Source: Castor canadensis
Lineage: Eukaryota; Chordata; Mammalia; Rodentia; Castoridae
Reading direction: 5' to 3'
DNA: 64,000 bases
Assembly (NCBI RefSeq): GCF_047511655.1
Contig: NC_133397.1
Location: 123,469,308 to 123,533,307, forward strand
The stretch's first letter is position 1, and every line of letters begins with the position of its first letter. The translations under genes and the position numbers were made by a program. Below the pieces are notes generated by a model. It saw only the letters and a list, made by a program, of their open reading frames with translations. It was not told the origin of the DNA and ran no database searches. Of this stretch, positions 1-9,621 are shown piece by piece.

Positions 1-64
1 AGAAAGCCTGCCTAACAAGCAAGAAGCCCTGGGTTGAAGCCCCAGTAATGCCAAATTAAATTAT

Positions 65-245
65 TCTTGTAATCCCAGCTACTCAGGAGGCAAAGGACAA
101 GAGGATTGTGGTTTGATGCCTGTCTGAGCAAATAGTTCATGAGACCCTATCTCAAAAAAACCCTTCACAAAAAAGGGATGGTGAAGTAGCTCAAGGTGTA
201 GGCCCTGAGTTCAAACCCTAGTACCACAAAATAAAATAAAATAAA
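65..245 (+). repeat. Dimeric SINE (B1-like + tRNA-like)
   Basis: The left half reads 'tgtaatcccagctactcagg' and the right half 'gtagctcaaggtgtaggccc', ending in an (AAAAT)n tail. Another tRNA-like SINE end occupies positions 1-50. Together they account for the start of the window. Confidence 0.85.
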
Positions 246-292
246 ATAGCTGAATCCAACAAATAATTCCTGATCCTGAGATCTTTGAACTG

Positions 293-440
293 GAAGTGTG
301 GCTCAAGCAGAAGAGTGCCAATTTTGCAAGTGCAAAGCTCTGAGTTCAAACCCTGGTCCCATTCCCCCCATGCACTAAATGTTAAAATGAAGTAGCTCAG
401 TGGAAGAGTGTAGGCCCTGGGTTCAATCCCCAGCACCAAA
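293..440 (+). repeat. Two tRNA-like SINE monomers in tandem
   Basis: Two copies of the ID-like unit follow each other: 293-362 ('gtgtggctcaagcagaagag') and 386-440 ('gtagctcagtggaagagtgt'). Both have the B-box-like 'ggttcaa' block. They are SINE heads, not tRNA genes: the 3' acceptor arm is missing. Confidence 0.75.
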
Positions 441-464
441 ACAAAAACAAAAACCAACTTGAAA

Positions 465-547
465 ATGTGAACCAAAGATTTGAACAGACTCTTCCCCAAA
501 GAAGACCTACAGATGACAGATAAACAGAGGAAAAGATGATGTATGTC
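465..547 (+). repeat. Ancient L1 ORF2 fragment, first piece
   Basis: The stretch 'agactcttccccaaagaaga' is a degenerate copy of the L1 ORF2 3' region that normally precedes the 'ggaaatgcaaat' block. That block appears only at 4338, on the far side of the provirus, so the retrovirus inserted into this L1. Further pieces of the same L1 lie at 4336-4372, about 4500-4715 and 5108-5342. Confidence 0.6.
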
Positions 548-552
548 ATTAG

Positions 553-912
553 TGTTAGGTCCTTGGCATTCTTGGGGTGGGCAAGGGGTCCTGAGGCTAG
601 CACCTAAACCAGACCCCCTGATTTATGACCGCTTGCAAAACTCCCCTGCTTGTTTCCCTGCTTACAAAACCTCAGGAGCTTCCTGTTTCCCAACTAGCTA
701 GGCATGTTGACCCGTTCCATCTGGTGATCACAGATAATCAGGGACCAGGAACACTCTCCCTCCCTGTGATGTGGCCCCTCCTATAAAGCCCACTACCCAT
801 TCTAGCCAAGCTGCCGCACCCTGATCCCGAGGGAGGCAGCCCAGCAGTCTGTGCTTCCAATAAATCTTTCTTTTCTACACATGGCAAGGTCTTTGTTTGG
901 CAATTCTTTACC
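553..912 (+). repeat. 5' LTR of the first provirus
   Basis: It starts TGTTAGGTCC and ends ttctttacc (the final CA decayed to CC; the 3' copy keeps CA). A TATA box lies at 782-787 (tataaa) and a poly(A) signal aataaa at 859-864. It carries a roughly 10-bp block near 570 (cttggggtgg region) that is absent from the 3' LTR. Confidence 0.85.
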
Positions 913-914
913 TC

Positions 915-932
915 TGTTGCTGAAACCTGGGA
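915..932 (+). promoter_or_regulatory. Retroviral primer-binding site, tRNA-Phe type
   Basis: It lies two bases after the LTR end. The 18 bases TGTTGCTGAAACCTGGGA match the site complementary to the tRNA-Phe 3' end at 15 of 18 positions. Two of the three mismatches are C-to-T at CpG-type positions, as expected for decay. Confidence 0.7.
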
Positions 933-1336
933 GAGGTTAACAGGATGCCCCTGCCCCGGTTGGCTCTCGTGTCCTGCCCTCTCCTGGACCCAGACTGCCA
1001 AACTGACCCCACGTACCTATGGACTTTGGATCCTGGACCATTTAGCCTTGCTGCCTCTCCCACCCACCACTAGACTCTTCCACTGCTCTCCACCTGACCT
1101 ACTCCTGTCCTCAGACTCAGTAAGTATCACCCTACTAGGGGCTGCCTGCTCTCTCTCTCTTGGTCTCAGAAGTTGTAGCATTACACCAGGTGTGCCTCCT
1201 ATGCCCACTGGGGCACCCCTCCACTTAGCAGAGGGACACTCGGCTAACCGGTCGGGAATTCTCTATGGACGGTGACCCAGGTTGGGGATGCCTGCCCTTG
1301 GGAACCTGTTCTGGTGACACTTCCCCCTCCCTCTTA

Positions 1337-1547
1337 CTCTCTCTCTCTCCCTTTCTCTCTCTCTCTCTCTCTCGCTCTCCCTCTCTCTCTCTCTCTCCCT
1401 CTCTGTCTTCCTTTCCTCTGCCTAGGGTGAGAACTCGACAACCCCTCCTGCTTACTTTGACTAAATGGCAACTGGATGAACTGGACGATTCTGCTCTCCT
1501 TGCCTGAGTCATGTAAGGGAGGCTAGATCTTGACCTAGATCTATATT

Positions 1548-1580
<33 letters not shown>
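1337..1580 (+). repeat. (CT)n-rich tracts in the retroviral leader
   Basis: CT repeats fill 1337-1405 and again 1548-1579, the second ending just before the gag start at 1594. On the opposite strand they read as Arg/Glu-rich open frames, which are artefacts. Confidence 0.85.
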
Positions 1581-1581
<1 letters not shown>

Positions 1582-1593
1582 TCCAACTACACT

Positions 1594-3165
1594 ATGGGGA
1601 GCACACACTCTAAATTAGATGCATCCACGCCCCTGGGATGCCTCCTCCACTACCTCGGGAACCTTGGTCTCCAAGACGATGTGAAACCTAAGCAACTGAT
1701 CTATTATTGCAACACCGTTTGGCCTCAGTACAAGCTAGACTATCAATCACAATGGCATGAAAATGGTAGTTTTGATTTTCACACATTTCTAGATCTTGAC
1801 AATTTCAGCCATTGCAATGGCAAGTGGTCTGAAATCCCATATGTCCAAGCTTTTCTCTCTCTTTCTGCTCTGGACCCTCTCGGCTCCAATTTTGTAACAC
1901 CATTCAAATCCTCCTTGCCAGTGACAAACCCCCCTCAAAATTCAAAACTTTTCCTGACCCCTCTCCTGAAGATTCTTCCCTTACTTGTGACCTCACGGGC
2001 TCTGTCTGCCCACCTCCCAACTCCTTCTGCCAGTCCTCTACACCAATCTCTTCTCCCACCCCATCCTCTCACAGATCAGACCCCCCTTCTTCAACCCCTT
2101 GCCACCATATTCTCCTTCTACAGTAGTCACTATTGACCCTGAGCCATTGGCCCCTCAGGGACCAACACCGTCAATGTTGCTCTCAGCCCCTGCTACACCC
2201 TCACCCTTCTCCTCCCCACCTGCGTCCCATACCCACTCCCATACCTCCTCCCAAGCATCTATACCCACTCCAGAAGGTGGCAGGAGCTGACGGCATTATT
2301 AGAGTCCTTGTGCCTTTTCCATGACTGATCTCTCTCGAATTGAAAAGAGAGTTGGCTCCTTCTCTAATGACTGAAACTCCTATTTTAAAGAATTTAAATA
2401 CCTAACCCAAGCATATGATATGACTTGGCATGATATATATGTTATTCTTTCCTCCACTTTAACTTCAGGTGAAAAGGAAAGAGTGATTGGCAGCCCAGGC
2501 ACATGCTGATGACGACCACTGCACTGATCTCACTCTCCCGGTGGGATCTACAGCTGTGCCATGTGAGGACCCACATTGGGACTATCAAGACCCCACCATG
2601 CTAGCCACCCGGAATTATATGCTCACCTGCCTCCTTGTGGGGCTATAGACTGCTTCTCACAGGGAAGTCAATTTTGACAAACTTAGAGAAGTTATCCAGA
2701 GTCCAACTGAAAACCCCGCCAACTTTTTGGGATGCCTGACAGAAACCCTAACCCACTATACTAAGGTTGATCCTTCCTCAAGGGCAGGAATGCTTATTCT
2801 CAACTTCCACTTTACTTCCCAATCCTCCCTGGATATTAAAAAAAAAAAAATTTAAACAGGCAGTAGATGTGCCTCAACCCCCCCCCCCCAGGGAGATCTT
2901 GTGAAAATGGCATTTAAAGTATTTAATAACCAAGATGAGGCTTGAGACCAGCGAAAGGCCCAGCTCTTGGTGGCTTCCCTGAGGCTACCTTCTCCAACTC
3001 CGAGACAACAATGAACGCCTCCAGGGGCCTGCTTCAAGTGCAACCAGATGGGACACTGGGCAAAAGGCTGCCCCTCATCTTGCCCGCCCCCAGGACCCTG
3101 TCCACAATGTGGTCAAAACAGACACTGGAGGATCAACTGCCCCTCTTTATCTCTACAAAGTAGGT
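1594..3165 (+). pseudogene. Degenerate retroviral gag (matrix to nucleocapsid)
   Basis: The likely start at 1594 opens with MGSTHSK, a typical N-myristoylation signal, in the same frame as a CT-repeat-encoded Ser-Leu run that is not part of the protein. A matrix-like domain is open to about 2136. It is followed by a proline-rich segment and a heavily broken capsid region (about 2300-2940). The nucleocapsid has two well-kept zinc knuckles of the CX2CX4HX4C form: C-F-K-C..H..C at 3030-3071 and C-P-Q-C..H..C at 3099-3140. An A-run near 2838 and a C-run near 2879 cause further breaks. It is non-functional. Confidence 0.75.
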
Positions 3166-3830
3166 CAGTCTCTCACTCCCGTTCCCACCAGACTGAAGGC
3201 CTCTTGGAACTCTTGGGCCTGGCAGCAGAAGACTGACGTGGCCCTGGGACCTCGGCCCCCTCAAGATCACTTTGGAGGAGCCCATGGTAACCGTCCAAGT
3301 AGCAGGTGGACCTCAATCACCTACTCGGTGCTACCTGACTTTTTGGGTAAACTTTATCCTTCACAGATCTCTGTGGTGGGATGGATGGTCTCCTCCGCCA
3401 GCCAAAAGTTGCTGGCCCACTCTCATGCCATGTCCTGAGTTTTCCCTTTACACATTGCTTTCTTATCCTGCCCTCCTGCCCCACCTGTGCCAAGGTCTCT
3501 CTTCAGGGTGGTCTCAAAGCAACCCCAACCTTCTTGGCCCACCAGCTACAGGGCTCTATACCTGGAGAAGACTGGCAGATCAATTTTACCCACATACTCT
3601 GCTTAACTTCACCTTCTGTCCAACTAAGGATGCCAATCTTCTATCTTCCTTACCTCTGATATATCGAAGGCCTGCTCTGTCAGTCGTGACCTTTGGCAAC
3701 CATTTTCTCCCTACTCCTTATCATCCCTTGCCTTTTAGATGCCTCCACTATCACCTAGGGGAGCTCAGCAGACAGACTTTTCACCAGATGCTCTTACAAA
3801 CAACTGGCCTTGTCTGCAAATGAAACCTAA
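3166..3830 (+). pseudogene. Retroviral protease and integrase remnants
   Basis: The window 3230-3420 encodes protease-like sequence across shifted frames; the motif TYSVLPDFLG is readable near 3320. The text near 3480-3600 resembles the end of the integrase zinc region and the start of its core (…PGEDWQINFTH). The reverse transcriptase and RNase H that should lie between are absent, so an internal deletion of roughly 2 kb is inferred. The origin of 3660-3830 is unclear. Confidence 0.55.
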
Positions 3831-3981
3831 GAGAAACTGTCCACCTTTGCTCCCGGGGACCTCACAAATTTCTAAAATTCCAGCAGGATTCCCCCCCCCC
3901 CCCCCGCCACTTTAGGATGCCCCTACTTAGCAGGAAGCAGATAGACCAATTGGCACCCATAATACCAACAAAAGGCTCGAA

Positions 3982-4330
3982 TGTTAGGTTCCTGGCAGCA
4001 GGCGAGGGGTCCCAAGGATAGCACTGAAACCAGACCCCCTCATTTATGACCACTTGCACAACTCCCCTGCTTGTTTCCCAGCTTGCAAAACCTCAGGAAC
4101 TTTCCGTTTCTCAACTAGCTAGGCATGTCGACCCATTCCATCTGGTGATCATAGATAATCGGGGGCCAGGAACACTCTCCTTCCCTGCAGTGTGGCCCCT
4201 CCTATAAAGCTCCCACCCACTGCAGCCAAGCTGCTGCACCCTGAACCTGAGGGTCAGCCCGGCACTCTGTGCTTCCATTAAATCTTTCTTTTCTGCACGT
4301 GGCGAGGTCTTTCTTTGGCAGTTCCTTACA
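3982..4330 (+). repeat. 3' LTR of the first provirus
   Basis: It starts TGTTAGGTTC and ends TTCCTTACA. The TATA box is kept (tataaa near 4203), but the poly(A) signal has changed from aataaa to attaaa. No clean polypurine tract is visible just upstream; a C-run at 3893-3905 lies 80 bp away. Confidence 0.85.
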
Positions 4331-4335
4331 ATTAG

Positions 4336-4715
4336 TCATTATGGAAATGCAAATAAAAATCACAATTTGAAGCTGGGCATGGCGGCTCATGCCTATAATC
4401 CTAACCCTCAGGCTTAGTCAGGAGGATCTATGTTCTAGGCCATCCTGGGCTGCATAGTGAGATGCTGTCTCAAAAAAAAAAAAAAGAGAAGAAAAGAAAA
4501 GAGAAAATCATAATTAGATATCATCACATGCCTATTATGACACTACCATGTGCTGGAGAAGGATGCGAAGTAGACTACTTCATGTAGCCACTCTGCAGAG
4601 TCTGCAGTTTCTTCCAAAGTCCAATTTACACTTAAAAGTTTCATCAATTCTACTTCTGGGTATTTCCTCAAGGAAATTGAAACCTCAAGTTTACACAAAA
4701 TCCTGTTCGTGAATG
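4336..4715 (+). repeat. Ancient L1, second piece, with an inserted B1 SINE
   Basis: Positions 4336-4372 carry the L1 hallmark 'ggaaatgcaaataaaaatca'. A B1-type SINE fills 4373-4497 ('gctgggcatggcggctcatg', A-rich tail). Degenerate L1 ORF2 3' sequence then continues to the solo LTR at 4722. Confidence 0.65.
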
Positions 4716-4721
4716 TTTATG

Positions 4722-5101
4722 TGTTGAAAACCAAAAGCCACCATCTGACAAGGTTGCTGTGGTTTAGCAGCATTCCGACAAGGTCAGCATCTGCAGGTGC
4801 ACCATGTCTCTATCATGGTGGAAGTTTATACTTAGTCAAGGACACTGGCAGTAAGAATACAGGGTGAAAAACACAGAAAGGTTGTAACAAGGTCAGAGTG
4901 TTTTTGATGTTTAAGTCTCTTCCTCTTTTGTATAAAGCTGGCAGAGAAAAATAAAATTTTGCCAGTTGGTCATCAGCCTGCTGGCCCTCTGGATATGTGT
5001 CTTGTCATTGCCTTCCTGAGTGAGGGAGTCCTTTCGTGTGTCCTGTCTTGTTTATTCCTGCCCTGAGCCCTTTTAGGTCAAGGACCTCTGCGATCCTGGC
5101 A
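4722..5101 (+). mobile_element. Solo LTR, class II type (6-bp TSD)
   Basis: The 380-bp element begins TGTTGAAAAC and ends GATCCTGGCA. It is flanked by a perfect 6-bp duplication tttatg (4716-4721 and 5102-5107). A TATA box (tataaa, 4931-4936) and a poly(A) signal (aataaa, 4950-4955) lie unusually close together, only about 14 bp apart. Six-base duplications are typical of ERVK-like integrases. No internal retroviral sequence remains, so the provirus was lost by LTR-LTR recombination. Confidence 0.8.
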
Positions 5102-5107
5102 TTTATG

Positions 5108-5405
5108 GCAATTGTTTTCAATGGGTGACCAGAAACACAAAGTGTGGTACAGTTGCACAAAGCAATCATTTGTGATTCTTCTCACAGTAACCAGAAAAGG
5201 CAAAATTACAGGACAGAGAGTAGACTGGTTGTCAGGGAGGAGGAGCAGGAGCATCACAAGGAAATGTTTTGGTGGGATAGAGTTTCTGTATCCTGATTGT
5301 GGTGTGGCCACAGGAATCCATGCAGATTAAAACCAATACAACCGAGGGCTGGAGGCATGGCTCAAGTGGCAGACCACCTGCCTGGCCAGGGTGAGGCCTG
5401 ATCTC
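5108..5405 (+). repeat. Ancient L1 tail followed by a tRNA-like SINE
   Basis: Positions 5108-5342 resume the degenerate L1 3' region interrupted by the solo LTR. A tRNA-like SINE ('ggctggaggcatggctcaag') sits at 5345-5405. Confidence 0.5.
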
Positions 5406-5519
5406 AAGGCGGCAAGGTTTGGGGAAAGTTTGGGACTCTAAGAACATAGATGACTTGCTGTTGTAGTCCAGGTCGGATGATCCTCTCTTTCTCTGAGCCT
5501 TCTTTTCAATTGCAAATGT

Positions 5520-5830
5520 GTGTAGATTGTTCACACCCTGGCTCAGGGAGAACTCAAACCCTCCTCACCTTGCCCAGGGACCACCTGGGTCCTCCCTACT
5601 CATCAATTATTGGTGATTGAGAATCACCAGGTTCTTCCCTAGGTTAGCATGGGTTTGAAAAGCACCAGGAAAAGAGACTCTGCTTCCAGCTTCCACCTAG
5701 TCCCACTATGTCCCTTTTGTAATTCCCTCTCCTAACTTTTAATAAACTTCATTACATCCACATGTCTTGCCTGGATTCTTCCACATGGGACACAAAGAAT
5801 TTGGAAATCTTCTGATCTGATTGCATCGTT
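5520..5830 (+). repeat. Possible LTR 3' portion, unclassified
   Basis: An aataaa signal near 5741 lies in a pyrimidine-rich context that resembles the R-U5 end of an LTR. I could not define its ends or a target duplication. Confidence 0.3.
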
Positions 5831-5848
5831 ACCATCAACATCACGAGT

Positions 5849-5940
5849 TGTTTTTTTTTTTTTTTTTTTTGAGTATGCTGGGTTTCACGCTTGCCAGGCA
5901 GGCACTCTACCACTGGAGCCATTTGCCTAGTGCCTCACTT
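5849..5940 (-). repeat. tRNA-like SINE
   Basis: A poly-T run (the tail) is followed by 'cttgccaggcaggcactcta', the reverse complement of the ID-like head. Confidence 0.75.
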
Positions 5941-6340
5941 GAGCTGGAGACTTAAACAGAGGACAAACTAGGGCAGGGGTGAGAGGCATTCATAATGAGG
6001 CAGTCCCAGGGACAGTGTGTCCTGCCTGGTTGGTCTAAAAGTCTGGTTTTAGCACTGCAGGTGAAATCTGATGGTGAGTTCTTAGCTTGCTCTCCTAGCT
6101 CAAGAGGCTTTAAAAAAATCTAATCTGATCTAGAGCCCACTGATATGTGTTCTAAAAATAAAGTATTAGCATATAAAAGATAGCTCGTAAAAGTTGTAAG
6201 AAAAAAATAATTGTACTGGAAACATGTTTACATATGACAAATAAAACTTTAAAAACCAAATTTGATGTGTCTTACTACAATGACAGTAAAGCAAATGTAT
6301 GAAGGATTAAATTACAATTCCATTTTGTTAGTGTTACATG

Positions 6341-7143
6341 TGGTGTCAAGGGTCCTTGCCTTCACAGGCCAGAGAACTGGCTTGTGACACACCTGAATGA
6401 TGAGTCAAAGCCGGTATATAAAGTAGGATTTATTAGAGAGAAAGGAAAGGCTACAGCCAGAGCACTGCAGTGCAGCCTGGAAGCTGGTAGCTCACTGCAC
6501 AGGTGAAGGCCGGGGTTTTTATGGACGTTCTAACTCTGGGAACTCTGGGTTAGGTGGGTTTTTCTCATGGATTCGAGGGCTTTCTCAGGTGAACTGGTTT
6601 GGTCAGCACCTTTATTGGGGGAGGGGAACAATCTTGAGAGCATTTTGCTCATCAGCCCTGTGGCAGATCTGTATCTCTCCTGAAGATGCAGGAATGCAGA
6701 CCTCCATCTCCTCAGGATGTAGGAATTATATTGCTCTCCATGGGGGATGGGATACTCACTCCAGACCCAACATTAGGGTGAACAAAAGTGAGGTCATGTT
6801 AGAATCGGACCCCACCCTTGCAGACAGCTTACTGGAAACACCCCACAATTTACTGGAAGAACCAGGGAATGACAACTCTCACCCTGCCTGAGATGGATGC
6901 CCAGAGCTGGCTGAGCATCCATCTTCTCTAGCTTCCCCTAGCAATTGTTAGTTCCAGAAAAATCTTCCTGCCCAGGTAAACTTCCCCTCCAGATGCCTCC
7001 CCTATATCTTCTCCACATCTGTAAGCACAGTGGGATTCTAGCTTTGGCTAGATCCTCCCCTCTGCAGAGTTTCTTCCTGAATAAACCCTGTGTTGGTGTT
7101 TGAGCCATCTCCTGCCTGTCTAACCCCTGTCTCTTTCAGTGCA
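6341..7143. mobile_element. 803-bp LTR-like element with 5-bp TSD
   Basis: The element reads TGGTGTCAAGG...CTTTCAGTGCA and is flanked by a perfect acatg duplication (6336-6340 and 7144-7148). On the plus strand an aataaa lies near 7078, about 65 bp before the end. On the minus strand there is also a TATA-like CATAAAAA (near 6520) followed by AATAAATCC (near 6430) and the end. Orientation is therefore ambiguous. It may be one LTR with signals on both strands, or an LTR inserted into another. A 100-codon open frame at 6589-6891 shows no retroviral similarity. Confidence 0.55.
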
Positions 7144-7148
7144 ACATG

Positions 7149-7785
7149 TCATATCTATGTAAATAAGTCAAATTTAATGAGACCAGCTTTATTTTGTGAT
7201 TTTGTGAATGACTAGAGGAAAAATTTGTGTTTCAGTGGAAAATAACAGTACACCCTTCCAACTCCAGTCTTGACTTCCATACTGTTCCCGGACTCTAGCC
7301 CTGTTCCTTGTCTTTGGCTGTTTGCACTTTTCACACATTGCAGGTGATCTGTGGATATGCAAACTCTCTCTTCTCAGGTAGAGGTTTAAATTAGTTTCTC
7401 TAAACACTCCTCACCTCCTACTCCACCCACTTTGTGAAAAAACCAGTTTGGGTGCCTACCCATAATTTGCATTGGGTCCTGCCACCTTGTACAAATGAAC
7501 CAAATATTTAATCCTTCCATTTTTCTTCATTATCAGGCTACAGCCCTCTAGACTAAGCTTTCCATGTTTTCCCCCTTCCTCTGACTCTGAGAAGTAAAAC
7601 TTGACCACTCACATTCCTTTCAGGGGCTGTGATGGTCATTTTTCATGGGGTGAAGTCCTGTGAGCTAGAGACACCTTTGTTGTAGTCATTGATAAACAGA
7701 AAACCCAGATTTTCACATCCCATGTTCATGCTTCCAGGCAGGATATATAGGCATAGCAAGGGTGATAATAAAATTTATTAAAGGT
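7149..7785. other. Unannotated intergenic stretch
   Basis: I see no repeat family, coding pattern or structured element that I can name. One 72-codon minus-strand open frame (7407-7189) has no recognisable domain. Confidence 0.5.
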
Positions 7786-7786
7786 T

Positions 7787-7998
7787 TTCTTGTCTTGCTT
7801 TGCTTTGTTTTTTGTGGTACTGGGCTTAAACCAAGGGCCTTCAGCTTGAGCCACACCACCAGCCCTATTGTTTTTTTGATTTTTTTCTGTGAAGGGCTTT
7901 TCGAGATAGGGTCTTTCGAACTATTTGCCTGGGCTGGCTTCAAACCTTGATCCTCCTGAGTAGCTAGGATTACAGGTGTGAGCCACCAGCACCCAGCT
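7787..7998 (-). repeat. Dimeric SINE
   Basis: In reverse order: the tRNA-like half ('tggtactgggcttaaaccaa', 7815-7865), then the B1-like half ending 'gattacaggtgtgagccacc'. Confidence 0.85.
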
Positions 7999-8039
7999 TT
8001 ATTAGGAAAAAAGTTACAACAGCCATGATGGGCCAGGTA

Positions 8040-8502
8040 TGAGGCAGAAGCAGAGAGAGTTTTTTTCTTATCAAGTGTTTTTAAAAGGTCTCTCTAGCCT
8101 GTGTCACAAATAGTCAATGAGTGGGGAGGGGTTTGGGTGGTTTCTGGGCTAGGGTGGTGGTTTGAACAAAGACATGAATAAAGGAAGGGGTAAGAGTGAA
8201 AGACAGACTAAGGGAGGTCAAGGAAACACTTCTCCTCCCTAGGGAATGCCTGTCTGCATCTGAAAGGCATCTCAGCCCTCAGGCAATGCAAAAAAGGCTA
8301 TAAAACCCACTCCCCACCCTGATCCATGGGATCACCGGTTTCTGGGTTCCCCTGCATTCCCCAATATGCAGTCTTTCTCTTCTCTTCTCTACAAATAAAA
8401 ATCTTTCTGACCTCTGCTGTGGGAGTCTGACTGTGCTTTCATTCTCAGAGCAGGGTCAAGATCCCTGAGCACCTGAAATTCCTGCGCGTCATCCATGCAT
8501 CA
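8040..8502 (+). repeat. 5' LTR of the second provirus
   Basis: The right border is set by comparison with the 3' copy: both share sequence up to 'gcatca' (8502 here, 12115 there) and diverge afterwards. The TATA box is at 8299-8304 and aataaa at 8394-8399. The left border (TGAGGCAG at 8040) is a guess from the TGAG start common in related LTRs. Confidence 0.65.
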
Positions 8503-8506
8503 TATT

Positions 8507-8524
8507 TGGCAACACACGAAGGGA
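8507..8524 (+). promoter_or_regulatory. Retroviral primer-binding site, tRNA-Arg-like
   Basis: The bases tggcaacacacgaaggga follow the LTR by four bases. They resemble the primer site reported for ERV9/HERV-W-type proviruses, with a one-base shift in the middle. The family assignment is tentative. Confidence 0.5.
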
Positions 8525-9621
8525 CCAGCTGTCACCTGAGGTTGGTATAGGTTGTACCAAACTGGGAAAGGCTGCCTAGGAATGTGACCATGAGCATCTG
8601 GCACTCCAATGGAGTCTGTTTTCCAGGAGAGACCCCCCACCACAGCCTAACTAAGGTGGAACTCTCAGGTCGACCTTTTCTTCCTCTCTCTGTCTTGTTA
8701 AGGAGGATTTCTCCCTTGGGAAACTGAGGAAAAGCTCCGAGCCCATTACATCTGTAAGGCAGGCAATCTGAGGGAACTCAGATGCCAGCCAGGGGGTTAT
8801 ACCACAAGGCCAATGCTACGTGGGTGGAACTCGACTTCAGTGCACCGAGGCTTTTTTTTCCTCCCCTTAAACTCTAACTTTCTCTCTTTCAAGGTCTGAC
8901 CCACTTAAGAGGAGGTCCGAAAACAGCAGGTGGAAAGGAACGTTTGTCTTCAAGCCAAAAAAGGTGTTCTGGCTGGGGCACTCCCCAGTGTCACCCAAAG
9001 GCTGAAGACAAAACTTCCTGACCCGCCCTGAGGCCCCAAAGGCGGCTAAGTCTCAGACCCCTCCAGCCATGTCCGTGGCAAACAATCAGATTTCTCATGC
9101 TCCTTCATGGTTTCCGTGGCCCGAGAGTGGAGGTCACCCCTTGCTTCCAGTGCTCCAGTACTGCCTTTGGGCAGGATCAACCTGGACAGCAGTGGTGACC
9201 AATAATCCCTCATGGGTTGAGCCTGGAAACTCTCTTTTCCTCCAATCCTCAGCCTCTCCTTCCTCTTTCCCAAGTAGTTCAGGGTGAATGTCGCCCCCCC
9301 CCCCACCTTTGCTCTAAACAGTAGTGAGCTTCTTTCTTCAGGGAGTTTGGGGAAAATCCCTGCAAGCACCAGAAAGTGCTAGTCTCTAATTTACACTTAA
9401 CTGTCTTTGTCAAGCATCAGGTTAACTGGTTAAACAGATTCCGCAGCCTGCCCTTAGGGAAAAGGAAAAAAAACAGAAGGCAAAAACCTCAGGTCTTCTC
9501 CACTTTTTGCCCCCACCAGAACAAAAGCCTTCAGACGCTCTCACTCTCTTTTCATAAAAAGCATATATGCCTCACAAGGATATAGGGGGACAAAAGTCTA
9601 CTTCATCAGGAGTCCCCATCC
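8525..9621 (+). other. Leader of the second provirus
   Basis: About 1.1 kb of non-coding sequence separates the primer site from gag. It includes a C-run at 9294-9304. Open frames here (for example 9069-9287) lack retroviral motifs. I found no clear splice donor. Confidence 0.45.

Larger units (their letters stand above)
553..4330 (+). mobile_element. Class I endogenous retrovirus, tRNA-Phe primer type, defective
   Basis: The provirus has two related LTRs and is flanked by a perfect 5-bp target duplication, attag (548-552 and 4331-4335). The order is LTR, primer-binding site, CT-rich leader, gag, protease remnant, integrase remnant, LTR. Reverse transcriptase and RNase H are missing between about 3420 and 3480, and I see no recognisable env. 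Gag and pol carry many stops and frameshifts. The two LTRs are roughly 85-90% identical by eye, so it is old. Two zinc knuckles in Gag and the Phe-type primer site suggest kinship with HERV-F/H-like class I groups; this is inference. Confidence 0.85.

Noticed and set aside
1225..1608. 127-codon minus-strand frame rich in Arg, Glu and Ser
   Set aside because: It is the reverse reading of the CT repeat in the retroviral leader.
6589..6891. 100-codon frame
   Set aside because: It lies inside the 6341-7143 LTR-like element and has no domain.
8034..8040. Target duplication for the second provirus
   Set aside because: The flanks (aggta and gtatt) match only with a one-base offset, so I did not call it.
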